Assembly: GCA_964552795.1 (NCBI GenBank)
Contig: CAZKIO010000003.1
Coordinates: 129,519 to 193,518, forward strand
DNA length: 64,000 nucleotides
Source: JAEUHZ01 sp964552795
Lineage (GTDB): Bacteria; Planctomycetota; UBA1135; GCA-002686595
Reading direction: 5' to 3'
This document shows, piece by piece, positions 46,189-55,447 of the stretch; the stretch's first letter is position 1; the number at the start of each line of letters is the position of its first letter. Position numbers and translations under genes: made by a program. Below the pieces are notes generated by a model that worked only from the letters and a program-made list of their open reading frames with translations, was not told where the DNA came from and ran no database searches.

Positions 46189-46644
46189 CTAGGGGCTGAG
46201 GGATCCCAGCACGAACTCGAGGATCCCGTTGAAGACGGCATCGCCCAGCACGGCGCGATTGGAGATCTCGACCGCGTGCGGGACGGCCTCGCTCCCGCGC
46301 GGACCGCTGGGGGTGCGCGCGTGGCCGGAGGTCTGCAGCTTCGCGATCTCTCCGCCGTCGAACCAGATCAACGCGCACTTCAGGCAGGCGTCCAGCTCGA
46401 TCGCCCCGGATGCGCCCGGCCTGGCCCACACGTGGAACGGCGCGGAGCAGTTCGGGCAGGCGCGGTGCGTCGAGCGCGCGCCCGCGCCGGCCTGCTTCCA
46501 CAGTTCCTCCATCGCGGCCGCGTCCAGGTGGAGGCGCAGCGCGTTCCCGCGCATCAGCACGCCGCGGCAGGCGGCGCACGTCCAGCTCGCACCCGTTTCC
46601 AGGGCCTTCGCCGTGAGCTCCGTCGGGCAGGCGGGGCAACGCAC
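46189..46644 (-). CDS. zf-TFIIB-type zinc-ribbon protein
   Basis: 151 residues from a GTG that follows a TATGGT box by six bases. Two zinc-ribbon-like pairs are present: CPACP with CAACRG near the start, and CPNC with CLKCALIWFDGGEI further on; the WFDxGE tail is characteristic of zf-TFIIB domains. Cytoplasmic; function of the family is unknown. Confidence 0.75.
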   Translation of the reverse strand: MRCPACPTELTAKALETGASWTCAACRGVLMRGNALRLHLDAAAMEELWKQAGAGARSTHRACPNCSAPFHVWARPGASGAIELDACLKCALIWFDGGEIAKLQTSGHARTPSGPRGSEAVPHAVEISNRAVLGDAVFNGILEFVLGSLSP

Positions 46645-46650
46645 GCCTCC

Positions 46651-46656
46651 ACCATA
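46651..46656 (-). promoter_or_regulatory. TATGGT -10-like box six bases before a GTG
   Basis: On the minus strand TATGGT is followed by GGAGGC and then the GTG at 46644. GGAGGC touches the start codon, too close for a normal Shine-Dalgarno, so a leaderless transcript is the better reading. Confidence 0.4.
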
Positions 46657-46688
46657 GCAAGTGTCCGCGGCGGTGCGAGCCTGAGGGC

Positions 46689-47984
46689 TCACGGACAGAA
46701 CGTGACCGCGACGCCGTTCGTCGCGTCGAAGTTCGCGCCGCCGGCGGCCGGATCGCGGTACACGTACTGGAAGTACCACGTCGTCCCCGGAGAAACCGCG
46801 TACGGCCCCGATCCCAGCGGCGGCAGCGCGAAATCGACGGTGCGGTCGAGGAAGCCGCTCGCATTGGAATTCTGGATCGGGCCCAGCCGCTGGAACGGCG
46901 GCGCCACGCAGCGCGTGCCGTTGCCCCACGGCGTCTGTCCCTGGGCCGAGCCGTAGATCAGGCTCCCGGCCTGGTTGGGCGGCGTGTTCGTCACCAGGAA
47001 GCGCAGGCTGTTGGCGCCGATCGAGGTCGATCCGCTCGTCGTCAGCATCGCGCCCTGCCCGGCGGAGTTCGCCGTGGTCGCGCAGTACAGGTCGACGTCG
47101 TGACAGCCGCCGTAGCGCACCTCGTCGACGTGGCGGATCACGGTGCGCAGCGTGACCTCGGCCGCGCGCTGCGCCGTCGGCCACGGGATGCCGGAGCCGA
47201 CGTGCACGTGCCCCGCCGCGATGCACCAGTCGGGGCTGCCGGGCGTGGCGTGCAGCGACTGGTACCAGCAGCCGTGGTAGGCCATGTAGCCCGACAGGAA
47301 GCCGCCCGAGCTCTGGCTGAAGCAGATGAACGCGTTGAGGCCCAGGTTGGCGTCGATCACGTCGTCCACGATCTCCTGCACCGGCAGCGTCGAGAGGCGC
47401 AGGTGCCCGGCGGGCACGCTGGCGTCGGGCGGCGACGGCGTCGGCTGGAGCGGCGCCATGTAGTCGTTCGTCCAGGAGGAGAAGTTGTAGCTGTTCATCT
47501 CCACCTCCCAGCTCAGCGCGGCGCCCGTGCGGCTGTGGGTGATGATCGCGATCGGCTGGTGCGAGTTGACGATCGGCCAGAAATCGGCCGACGTGTCCTG
47601 GTAGTCGACCGTCAGGTCGCCGGTGCCCGCACCGCAGCTCGTGCAGGTCGGCGGGCTGAACTCGGGGAAGTAGGCGTACACGTCGTACCCGCGGTTCTCC
47701 CAGTTCTGTCCGATCCAGCCCTGCGGGTTTTGCGCCGGATTCGGCGAGAAGCGCCGGACGGCCTCGTTCGAGGGCGGCCAGTAGCCGGTCAACACGATCG
47801 CGCGGCGCGTGCCCAGCGCGGCCTGAGCGCCGGGCGCCGCGGGCTGCGTGAGGTTCGTCTGCGGCGTCGCGAGGCGCCGCACTCCGGGGCCGCTCGCTCC
47901 GCGCTGCGCGAGCGCGGGAACGGCGGCCGTGACGAGGGCCAGCAGCGCAAGAGCTGCGAGGGGACGGGAGCGTGTCGCGTGCAT
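46689..47984 (-). CDS. secreted pyroglutamyl-peptidase (C15)-like protein with Ser at the Cys position
   Basis: 431 residues; signal peptide MHATRSRPLAALALLAL to ALAQ. The middle domain follows the order of pyrrolidone carboxyl peptidase motifs: AIVLTGYWPPSNEA at the first strand, SWEVEMNSYN where the catalytic Glu lies, LSTLPVQEIVDDV, then SQSSGGFLSGYMAYHG aligned to the SxxGTFVCNxxxY block, and GHVHVGSGIP at the catalytic His. The Cys nucleophile position is Ser231. A C-terminal beta module (about 300-431, ending GVAVTFCP) resembles the one in two other secreted proteins here. Either a serine variant of the peptidase or an inactive binding protein. Confidence 0.65.
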   Translation of the reverse strand: MHATRSRPLAALALLALVTAAVPALAQRGASGPGVRRLATPQTNLTQPAAPGAQAALGTRRAIVLTGYWPPSNEAVRRFSPNPAQNPQGWIGQNWENRGYDVYAYFPEFSPPTCTSCGAGTGDLTVDYQDTSADFWPIVNSHQPIAIITHSRTGAALSWEVEMNSYNFSSWTNDYMAPLQPTPSPPDASVPAGHLRLSTLPVQEIVDDVIDANLGLNAFICFSQSSGGFLSGYMAYHGCWYQSLHATPGSPDWCIAAGHVHVGSGIPWPTAQRAAEVTLRTVIRHVDEVRYGGCHDVDLYCATTANSAGQGAMLTTSGSTSIGANSLRFLVTNTPPNQAGSLIYGSAQGQTPWGNGTRCVAPPFQRLGPIQNSNASGFLDRTVDFALPPLGSGPYAVSPGTTWYFQYVYRDPAAGGANFDATNGVAVTFCP

Positions 47985-50857
47985 GTCGGGCCGCCTGGGT
48001 TCGGGGGAGTGGTCGTCGCGAGTGTACGTCCCCCGAGCGGGCTCGCGGGGCCGGCCCCGCGGATCGTCGCGAGCGCCTGCTGTACCCGCCCCCCGCGCGA
48101 GCGGATGATGTCCGGTCGACGCCGCTAGCGGGGTGCACCATCGACGAACCCATCCATTTCGCGCCCAAGGACCGGCCCCTGCGCGACGACGTGGGCTGGC
48201 TCGGGGGCCTGCTCGGCGACATCCTGCGCGAGCAGGGTCCGCCGGAGCTGTTCCCGACGGTCGAGAAGGCACGTCTCGCCGCGCGCCGGCGCCACCGGGG
48301 AGACGCGCGCGCCGAGGGCGAGCTGGCGGCCGTGCTGCGGGACCTGGATCCGGCGCTGGCGCTGGAGGTCGTGCGCGCGTTCTCGGCCTACTTCGGCCTC
48401 GCCAACATGGCGGAGCGCGTGCACCGCATCCGGCGGCGCGTCGACTACCTGCGCGCGGGCGAGACGCAGCGCGGCGGGTTCCGCGCGGTCCTCGAGTCGC
48501 TCGCGGCGCGCGGCGTGACGCTGGCCGAGCTGCGCGCGCGCCTTGCGCGCCTGTGGGTCGAGCCGGTGTTCACCGCGCACCCCACCGAAGCCGTGCGCCG
48601 CACGCTCTTGAAGAAGGACCAGCGCATCGCCCGCGCGCTGGTCGACCGGTTCCACCAGGCCTCGATGGCGCCCGGCGAGATCGCCGCCATCGGCGAGCGC
48701 ATCGCGCTGGAGATCGCCAGCGGCTGGCAGACCGAGGAGCAGCTCGCCGAGCAGCCGACCGTCGCCGAGGAGGTCGAGCACGTGCTGTTCTTCCTCTCCG
48801 ACGTGCTCTACCGCATCGTCCCGGCGCTGCACGAGGAGCTGGAGCTCGCGGCGCAGGCCGTGTTCGGCGAGCGCCTGGGCCTCGCGCGTCCCCTGGTGCG
48901 CTTCGGTTCGTGGGTCGGCGGGGACATGGACGGCAACCCCAACGTCGGCGCGGACACGCTGCGCGCGGCGCTGGCGCGGCACCTCGAACTCGTGCTGCGC
49001 CAATACCGGCGCGAGGTGCGCGTCTTGTTCGAGAACCTCTCGCAGTCCGTCACGCGCATCCGCGTCGATCCCGCGGTGCCGGCGCGCGTGGACGAGTACC
49101 GTGCGATCCTGCCCGACACGTGGGCCGAGGTACCTGCGCGCTACCACGAGATGCCCTATCGCGCGCTCCTGTGGCTCGTGTCCGAGCGGCTCGCGCGCAA
49201 GGAGCGCGGAGCGCCCGGCGGGTACCGCCAGCCGTCCGAGTTCCGCGCGGACCTCGCGCTGATCGACGCGAGCCTCTCGGCCCACGGCGGGGCGCGCGCG
49301 GGCCGGGCGCTGGTGCGGCGCCTGCTGATGCGACTCGACACGTTCGGCTTCCACCTGGCGACGCTCGACGTGCGGCAGGACGCACAGGTGCACCGCCGCG
49401 TGGTCGGCGAGCTGCTCGGCCGCGCCGACTTCGCCGCTCTCGCGGCGCGCGAGCGCACGCGGCTCCTGGCCGCGGCGCTCGCCGGCGAGGCGCAGGGCCC
49501 GCCGGCGGACCTGTCGGACGAGGCGCGCGCCGCGCTCGACGTCGTCGCCGCCCTGCGCGAGAGCCGCGCCCAGTACGGGCCCGAGGCCGTCGGAACCTAC
49601 GTCATCAGCATGACGCAGGGTCCGGACGACGCGCTCGCCGTGCTGCTGCTCGCGCGCCACGGCGGACTGCTCGAGGAGGACGGCACCGTGCCGCTCGACG
49701 TGGTCCCCTTGTTCGAGACGGTCGACGACCTCGCCGGGGCGCCCGCGACGCTGCGCGCCCTCGCGGCGGATCCGGTGTACGCCGCGCACGTTGCACGCCG
49801 CGGCGGCCGGCAGATGGTCATGCTCGGCTACTCGGACAGCAACAAGGACGGCGGCATCGCGGCCTCGCGCTGGGCGTTGCAGCGCGCGCAGACCGATCTC
49901 GTCCGCACCGCGCAGGAGCGCGGCTTGTCGCTGGTCTTCTTCCACGGACGCGGCGGCTCGATCAGTCGCGGCGGAGGGAAGCCGCGCGACGCGATCCTGG
50001 CCGCCCCGCCGGGCGCCGTGTGCGGACGCACGCGGATGACGGAGCAGGGCGAGATCCTGCACGGCAAGTTCGGCCTGCGCGGCATCGCGCTGCGCACGCT
50101 GGAGCTGGTCATCGGCGCGGTGCTGGAGCGCCCCGACGCGACCGGCGCGGTCGCCGGCGAGGCGCCGTCGCCCGAGTGGACGGCCGCCATGGGGACGGTC
50201 GCGGACGAGGGTCGTCGTGCGTACCGCGCGCTGGTCCACGAGCACCCGGACTTCACCGCCTACTTCCAGCTCGCGACGCCGATCGACGTGATCGAGCGGC
50301 TGCGCATCGGATCGCGGCCGCCCAAGCGGCGCGCGATGCGCGGCGTCGAGGACCTGCGCGCGATCCCGTGGGTGTTCGCCTGGACGCAGTCCCGCACGAC
50401 GCTCACCGGCTGGTTCGGCGTCGGCACGGGGCTCGTCGCCGCGCAGGAGCGGCACGGGCTCGAACGCCTGCGCGAGATGGCGCGCTCCTGGCCGTTCTTC
50501 GCGGTCTTCCTGGCCGACGTCGAGATGGTCCTCGCCAAGGCCGACCTCGCGATCGCCGAGCGCTACTCGGCGCTCGCCGGCGACGTCGGGGCGCGGATCT
50601 TCCCGACCATCCGCGACGAGTTCGAGCGCACGCGTTCGGCCGTGCTCACGATCATCGGCCAGGAGAACCTCCTCGACCGCGATCCGACGCTGCAGCGCTC
50701 GATCCGGCTGCGCAATCCGTACGTGGACCCCATGAGCTACGTGCAGATCGACCTGCTCGCGCGCTGGCGCGCGGGCGGGCGCAAGGACGCCGAGCTGGAG
50801 CGCGTCCTCGGCCAGACGGTGCGCGGGATCGCGCGCGGTCTGCAGAACACCGGTTGA
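47972..50857 (+). CDS. ppc: phosphoenolpyruvate carboxylase
   Basis: The 961-residue frame given here starts at a GTG inside the divergent gene's start. Recognisable sequence begins only near 48150 (DEPIHFAPKDRPLRDDV), and the next standard in-frame start is a GTG at 48191. The true start is thus uncertain. All hallmarks are present: FTAHPTEAVRRT with the catalytic His, GSWVGGDMDGNPNV, MLGYSDSNKDGG, FFHGRGGSISRGGG, RMTEQGEILHGKFG, and the C-terminal QNTG. It carboxylates PEP to oxaloacetate for anaplerosis. It stands alone, with a hairpin directly after the stop. Confidence 0.93.
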   Translation: MSRACRAAWVRGSGRRECTSPERARGAGPADRRERLLYPPPARADDVRSTPLAGCTIDEPIHFAPKDRPLRDDVGWLGGLLGDILREQGPPELFPTVEKARLAARRRHRGDARAEGELAAVLRDLDPALALEVVRAFSAYFGLANMAERVHRIRRRVDYLRAGETQRGGFRAVLESLAARGVTLAELRARLARLWVEPVFTAHPTEAVRRTLLKKDQRIARALVDRFHQASMAPGEIAAIGERIALEIASGWQTEEQLAEQPTVAEEVEHVLFFLSDVLYRIVPALHEELELAAQAVFGERLGLARPLVRFGSWVGGDMDGNPNVGADTLRAALARHLELVLRQYRREVRVLFENLSQSVTRIRVDPAVPARVDEYRAILPDTWAEVPARYHEMPYRALLWLVSERLARKERGAPGGYRQPSEFRADLALIDASLSAHGGARAGRALVRRLLMRLDTFGFHLATLDVRQDAQVHRRVVGELLGRADFAALAARERTRLLAAALAGEAQGPPADLSDEARAALDVVAALRESRAQYGPEAVGTYVISMTQGPDDALAVLLLARHGGLLEEDGTVPLDVVPLFETVDDLAGAPATLRALAADPVYAAHVARRGGRQMVMLGYSDSNKDGGIAASRWALQRAQTDLVRTAQERGLSLVFFHGRGGSISRGGGKPRDAILAAPPGAVCGRTRMTEQGEILHGKFGLRGIALRTLELVIGAVLERPDATGAVAGEAPSPEWTAAMGTVADEGRRAYRALVHEHPDFTAYFQLATPIDVIERLRIGSRPPKRRAMRGVEDLRAIPWVFAWTQSRTTLTGWFGVGTGLVAAQERHGLERLREMARSWPFFAVFLADVEMVLAKADLAIAERYSALAGDVGARIFPTIRDEFERTRSAVLTIIGQENLLDRDPTLQRSIRLRNPYVDPMSYVQIDLLARWRAGGRKDAELERVLGQTVRGIARGLQNTG

Positions 50858-50876
50858 GGCGGTCGCGCGGACCGCC
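50858..50876 (+). terminator. hairpin directly after the PEP carboxylase stop
   Basis: GGCGGTC-GCGCG-GACCGCC is a perfect 7-bp GC stem with a 5-base loop starting at the first base after the TGA. No U-tract follows; position and strength suggest termination or 3'-end protection. Confidence 0.5.
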
Positions 50877-50978
50877 GGGCGGGTCCGGGGACCGGCCCTG
50901 CGGGAAACATGCGTTCTTCCGGCGGGCGGTGGCGGTGTAGCGCCGGCCGGACCGAGGTGACGGCCGAGGCCCTTCACG

Positions 50979-53099
50979 ATGCCCAAGCTCGCACGATTCC
51001 TGCCGCTCGTCCTGGCCGCGCTGCTCGCCGCCGCATGCCGCACGTCGACGCCGGACGCCAGCCGCGGTCCAGCGAGGATCCGCGCGTTCGGGACGATCGA
51101 CCTCGCCACCGATGCGCCGTTCCGGCGCGCTCTGCGCTCGCTGGAACGCGCGCTCGCTGCCGCGGGCCGGCCGCCGATCGAGGTCGAGGTCGGCCTCGTC
51201 GCGGACGCGGCCATCGAGCCCGACGGCTACCGGCTCGCGGCGGGCGGAACACCGACCGCGGCGCTGGCGGTCGAGGCACGCGACGTGCGCGGCGCGATCT
51301 ACGGCGTGCTCGAAGCGGCGCGCCTGGTCCGGCTGCAGCGCTGGTCACCCGGCCAGACGCTGGAACTCGCGCGCAATCCGGCCTTCACCGACCGGCTGTG
51401 CAGCTTCCACGACAACCCGGGCGAGGAGCCCTTCGACTCCCGCTTCCGCGATCCCGCGGTCGTGCTGGACGCGGGCTTCAACGGCATGATCGTGCACGGC
51501 ATCGCCGGGATCCTGACCTACGACAAGTACGACGCGCGGCTCGTGCCGCAGGGATCCGATGAACGCGCGGCCGTGCTCGCGGCGCGCGAGCGCGTCGTGA
51601 ACCTCGTTCGCGCGGCAAAGCGCGAGCACCTGACGGTGTTCGTGAACGGCGACGAGCTGGCCTTCCCGGCCCGGGCGTTGCTGATCTACGGCGACGCCGT
51701 CGGGCGGATGGACTCCGAGGGAAAGCGCCGGCTGTTCGATCCGACCCTGCCCAAGGTGCAGGAGCTGATCGCGGCCACGTTCGACGAGCTGTTCGAGCTG
51801 CTGCCCGAGCTCGACGGCGTGCAGGTGCGCACGGGCGAGGTCTACACGCAGTCGGAACCGATGCTCGCGGGCAACAATCCCAACCAGGGCGTGCCCGAAG
51901 GCAGCCATCCGGACCTGGGCGTGCGAACCGTGGTCGAGTGCGTGCGCCGCGCGGTCGTGGAGCGCCACGAGAAGCGCTACAACCAGCGGATGTGGGGCTA
52001 CTACGACAGCCCGCACTCCGTTCCCGAGCGCTGGCTGCCGTTCGCGGCGCACTTCTCTCCCGATCCGCGCCACACGTTCTCGTTCAAGCACGTCAAGACC
52101 GACTACTGGCGCTGGAATCCGATCAACCCCAACTTCGGGATCGGCGGCCAGCCGCAGTGGGCCGAGTTCCAGATGGCGCGCGAGTACGAGGGCAAGGGCG
52201 CGTTTCCGAGCTACCTGGGGCGATACCTGGCCGAGGGTCCGACGGAGATCGCGCCGACGGGCGGCCTCGCGGCGATCCACGCGGCGGGCGTGCGCGGCGC
52301 GTGGTGCTGGGCCCGCGGCGGCGGATGGCGCGGGCCGTACCTCGCGCGCGAGGATTGGGTCGCGCTCAACGTGCACGCCTTCGTGCGCCTCTTGTGGGAC
52401 CCGTCCGAGGATCCGTTCGAGTTGGCGCGCGAGTGGTGCGTGCTGGAGCGCGGCGTCGCGCCCGGTTCCGCGGTGCTCGATCACTTCGCGGCGATCCAGC
52501 GGCTGTCCGAGGAGGCCGTGCTGAAGGGCCGCTACATCGGGCCTTTCTGCCGCGCAGGACACCTCAAGCGCGGCAGCGGCTGGACGCCGGACGGGAACTG
52601 GAGCCGCGACGACGCGCTGGGCGCCGGTGAACGCGTGCACGCCGCGTCCGAGTTCTACGCGTTCCTCGTGAAGGACGGCACGGTCGACGAGGCGATCGCC
52701 GAGAAGGAGCGCGCGCTCGCGGCGTGGAACCAGCTCATGGAACGCTTCGATGCGATCCTGCGCGCGGTCGGCGACGACCGCGACTGGAACGAGCTGCACG
52801 CGACCGCGCTGTACGGTGCGCGCTGGATGGAGGCCGTCGCGCACCACTTCGCGGGCTGCTGGAAGGCCTACCAGTGGCGGGACGCGGGCGGAACCGACGA
52901 GGCGTTGCGGCGGCGCGCGCTCGAGCAGGTGCGCGCGGCCGACGCCGCCTGGGACGACTACCTGTCGCGGGTGGCGCGGCTGCCCGGCGCGCCCACCCCG
53001 TACGAGGACAAGGGCCTCGCGGGGGAGCGAGCGGCGGTGATCGCGCTGCTGAGCGGCGCACGCGAAGGCGGTCCGTCCGGTCCGGGGATGCGACGCTGA
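50979..53099 (+). CDS. GH67/GH20b-like glycoside hydrolase-type lipoprotein
   Basis: 706 residues; signal with lipobox (MPKLARFLPLVLAALLAAAC). The N-terminal domain ends in DVRGAIYGVLEAARLVRLQR, the typical end of the carbohydrate-enzyme N-terminal domain shared by GH20 and GH67. The central part reads like a TIM barrel (DAGFNGMIVHG, LTVFVNGDEL, LDGVQVRTGEVYT, RMWGYYDSPHS, GAWCWARGGGWRGP), followed by a helical domain. The best guess is an alpha-glucuronidase-related polysaccharide enzyme on the envelope. Catalytic acids could not be assigned, and no polysaccharide locus is adjacent. Confidence 0.6.
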   Translation: MPKLARFLPLVLAALLAAACRTSTPDASRGPARIRAFGTIDLATDAPFRRALRSLERALAAAGRPPIEVEVGLVADAAIEPDGYRLAAGGTPTAALAVEARDVRGAIYGVLEAARLVRLQRWSPGQTLELARNPAFTDRLCSFHDNPGEEPFDSRFRDPAVVLDAGFNGMIVHGIAGILTYDKYDARLVPQGSDERAAVLAARERVVNLVRAAKREHLTVFVNGDELAFPARALLIYGDAVGRMDSEGKRRLFDPTLPKVQELIAATFDELFELLPELDGVQVRTGEVYTQSEPMLAGNNPNQGVPEGSHPDLGVRTVVECVRRAVVERHEKRYNQRMWGYYDSPHSVPERWLPFAAHFSPDPRHTFSFKHVKTDYWRWNPINPNFGIGGQPQWAEFQMAREYEGKGAFPSYLGRYLAEGPTEIAPTGGLAAIHAAGVRGAWCWARGGGWRGPYLAREDWVALNVHAFVRLLWDPSEDPFELAREWCVLERGVAPGSAVLDHFAAIQRLSEEAVLKGRYIGPFCRAGHLKRGSGWTPDGNWSRDDALGAGERVHAASEFYAFLVKDGTVDEAIAEKERALAAWNQLMERFDAILRAVGDDRDWNELHATALYGARWMEAVAHHFAGCWKAYQWRDAGGTDEALRRRALEQVRAADAAWDDYLSRVARLPGAPTPYEDKGLAGERAAVIALLSGAREGGPSGPGMRR

Positions 53100-53133
53100 G
53101 CCCCGCGACGGCACCGCGCGCCGGCGGACGCCG

Positions 53134-54078
53134 TCAGCCCTCGTGCATCCGCGTCAGCACGAGGTCGACGAGCTGGCGCGCGATCTCGCGCTTGTCCGTA
53201 TCGACATGCCCGCCGTCCATCCACACCAGCTCGCGCTGCGTGCCGGCGGCGTCGTACAGGATCCGCGCGCAGTCGGCCGGGATGCGCGCGTCGTCGCGCG
53301 CCGCGACCAGGATGAACGGCCGCGGGGCGATCCGTCCGACCCAGCGCTCGGGCGCGAGCGGCGGGCCGCCGATCGCGATCCATCCCGACCAGGCCAGCGC
53401 CGCGCGCAGCGGCGCCCAGGGGACGCGCTTGCGCAGGCCGGCGTCGAGCATCGCCGGCACGTCGCCGCCGCCGTGCATGGCCCACACGCGGTGCACGCGC
53501 TCGTCGAGCGCTCCCGCGATGCACGCGAAGGGCGCGCCGAGGCTGACGCCGACCAGCTCGATGCGCGAGGCGTCGATCCCCGGCTGCGCGAGCATCCAGT
53601 CCAGCGCGAGGCGGATCGCCGGCGGCGTGTCGCGCACCGCCGCGCGGATGCTGGAGGCCGCGCCCAGCACGGCGAGGCCCTTGGGCTTGCGGTCGCCCGC
53701 GTAAGGGTAGTTCAGCGCGATGACGACGCTGCCGCGCGTGTCCGGCACGTACTTCAGCGCCTTGCGGCCCGTATCGACGCCGCCCAGGAGCAGCGCCGCC
53801 GGGCGACCGCTGGCGGGGGCCTCGCCCACGGGCCGCTTCAGCGCGAGCTCGACCGTGAGCCCGCTCGACGAGCGCAGCTCGACCAGTTCTTCGACGAACC
53901 CGTCGGCTTCGACGCTCTCCTGCACGTGCGCGCCGGCGAGCACGCCCTGTCGGGCCTCGAAGCCCGAGGAAGGGTCGCGCACGAGCCACAATGCACCGGC
54001 CAGGAGCAGCAGCGCGGCGACGCCGGCGGCGATGGCGCCGCGCCGTGCCCAGCGGCGAATGAAGCTGCGTTGGATCAT
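53134..54078 (-). CDS. membrane-anchored alpha/beta hydrolase
   Basis: 314 residues; an N-terminal helix (GAIAAGVAALLLLAGALWLV) anchors a hydrolase domain. Nucleophile elbow GVSLGAPFA, acid in ARDDARIP and His in DGGHVDTDK form a plausible triad. A TGTAGACT box, an extended -10, lies about 28 bases upstream (54106-54111). Substrate unknown. Convergent with the GH67-like gene. Confidence 0.8.
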   Translation of the reverse strand: MIQRSFIRRWARRGAIAAGVAALLLLAGALWLVRDPSSGFEARQGVLAGAHVQESVEADGFVEELVELRSSSGLTVELALKRPVGEAPASGRPAALLLGGVDTGRKALKYVPDTRGSVVIALNYPYAGDRKPKGLAVLGAASSIRAAVRDTPPAIRLALDWMLAQPGIDASRIELVGVSLGAPFACIAGALDERVHRVWAMHGGGDVPAMLDAGLRKRVPWAPLRAALAWSGWIAIGGPPLAPERWVGRIAPRPFILVAARDDARIPADCARILYDAAGTQRELVWMDGGHVDTDKREIARQLVDLVLTRMHEG

Positions 54079-54105
54079 GCGGAGTCCGGCCGGCCTGCGC
54101 CCGCC

Positions 54106-54111
54106 AGTCTA
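54106..54111 (-). promoter_or_regulatory. TAGACT -10-like box with TG extension
   Basis: The minus-strand TGTAGACT box lies 28 bases before the ATG of the hydrolase gene at 54078. The hexamer is the same as the one before 16258. Confidence 0.3.
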
Positions 54112-54142
54112 CACGGCGGACGCGGGCCGGTCCGGTGCCGCG

Positions 54143-55447
54143 TCACGACCAGGTGATCTCCAGGCCGTTCGACAGGTTGAACGTCGAGGGCGTGCAGAAA
54201 TCCGCGGCGTTGCGGTACCAGATCTGGTACGTGCGTGTTCCCGGCATCGTCACCAGGCCGCGCACGGAGACGGACGGATCGCCCGCTTGCGGGTACTGCG
54301 AGGCGCCGCCGACGTTCGCGACCGTCTTCAACCGGATGACGACGCCGCCGGCGCAGCGCAGGCCGTCGCCGAAGACCGCGCCGGCTCCGCCGCCGAACTG
54401 CGTCGTGCCCTGGAAGTAGAGCGCCGAGCTGTTGGGCATGCCCGAGCCGCTGAGGACGACGCTGTCGGCCGCGATGCTCGCGCTGCCGGCGCCGACGAGC
54501 TTGCCGCCCGTGCCGAGGGAGCTGAGGCAGCCTTCGTCGGCGCCCACGGCGCTGTTGTTGCCGCACGGGCAGGCCGTGCCCGTCCCGTCGCCGGGGCAGA
54601 ACGCCGTGAAAGCCGAGGTCGAGCCGGCGAACGGCGTGATGAAACGGCCGATCACGCCGGAGAGGACCGGGGTGACGGTGTTCGCCACAGGGTCGAAGAC
54701 CTTGACGCCGCTGCTCTCGGTGAACAGCAGGTTGCCGTTGCCGAGCTCGTGCAGGCCGCGCGGTCCGGTGCTGACCGGCCAGTAGTTGAGCTGGGCTCCG
54801 GCCGGGCTGTACTCGTAGAGCCCCGCGGGCGTGATGAACCCGGCGGCGAGTACGTTGCCGTTCGTGCGCACGGTGAGCTGCTCGGGGAAGTCGATCCCCG
54901 TGACCCCGTCGGAGTTGTGGAACACGGACACCAGGGCGCCCGCCGTCGTGTAGCGCACGATGTCGTGAGCGGTGATGTCGCCGATCAGGACGTCGCCCTG
55001 GAAATTGACCGCGTCGAAGGGGTTTCCGACCGGGAACGAGCCCAGGTTCACGCCGGCGGTGCTGAAGCGCACGATCGCCTGGCCCGGCGCGCCGTTGTTG
55101 GTGCCGGCGTTCGTGACCCAGACCTCGTTGTTGACGAGCTCCATGCCGCGGATGTTGTCCAGGCCGCCGCTGATGTTCCCGAGCCACGTCGTGCCGTCCA
55201 GGCTGAAGCGCATCAGCTTGTCGGCGTTCTGGTCGGATACCCAGATCTCGCTGCCCACGACCAGGACGTCGATCGGCAGGTTGGGTGCGGCGGGCGCGAG
55301 GTCGATGTACGCCGCGTTGATCAACGAACCGTCGGCGGCGCTGAACATCGCCACGCGGTCGTTGGTGCTCTCGGCGAGCAGGAGGAATTGGGCGCCGGCA
55401 GGCGCGCCGGTCAGGGCGAGGAGGGCGAGGATGGCCGGGGATCGCAT
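54143..55447 (-). CDS. secreted NHL/propeller-like protein with planctomycete C-terminal module
   Basis: 434 residues from the ATG of MRSPAILALLALTGAPAGA, a signal peptide. Residues about 20-265 repeat a propeller pattern (STNDRVAMFSAADG, SDQNADKLMRFSLDG, GDITAHDIVRYTTAG, YEYSPAGAQLNYW). The C-terminal 165 residues start with CPGDGTGTACPCGNN and end with TYQIWYRNAADFCTPSTFN and NGLEITWS. The same module ends the protein encoded at 58147-59823. Exported; the module may be a surface or sorting domain. Confidence 0.8.
   Translation of the reverse strand: MRSPAILALLALTGAPAGAQFLLLAESTNDRVAMFSAADGSLINAAYIDLAPAAPNLPIDVLVVGSEIWVSDQNADKLMRFSLDGTTWLGNISGGLDNIRGMELVNNEVWVTNAGTNNGAPGQAIVRFSTAGVNLGSFPVGNPFDAVNFQGDVLIGDITAHDIVRYTTAGALVSVFHNSDGVTGIDFPEQLTVRTNGNVLAAGFITPAGLYEYSPAGAQLNYWPVSTGPRGLHELGNGNLLFTESSGVKVFDPVANTVTPVLSGVIGRFITPFAGSTSAFTAFCPGDGTGTACPCGNNSAVGADEGCLSSLGTGGKLVGAGSASIAADSVVLSGSGMPNSSALYFQGTTQFGGGAGAVFGDGLRCAGGVVIRLKTVANVGGASQYPQAGDPSVSVRGLVTMPGTRTYQIWYRNAADFCTPSTFNLSNGLEITWS
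54164..54197 (-). repeat. 34-base exact repeat, copy 1 (copy 2 at 58171-58204)
   Basis: The DNA encoding the FCTPSTFNLSNG end of the C-terminal module is identical over 34 bases in this gene and at 58171-58204. Similarity continues well beyond the exact match. This is stronger than protein constraint alone requires and suggests recent module duplication or gene conversion. Confidence 0.85.

Noticed and set aside
48133..50940. Alternative plus-strand frame over PEP carboxylase starting at GTG 48133
   Set aside because: It lacks any carboxylase motif and is Arg/Ala-rich; the conserved motifs are all in the other frame.
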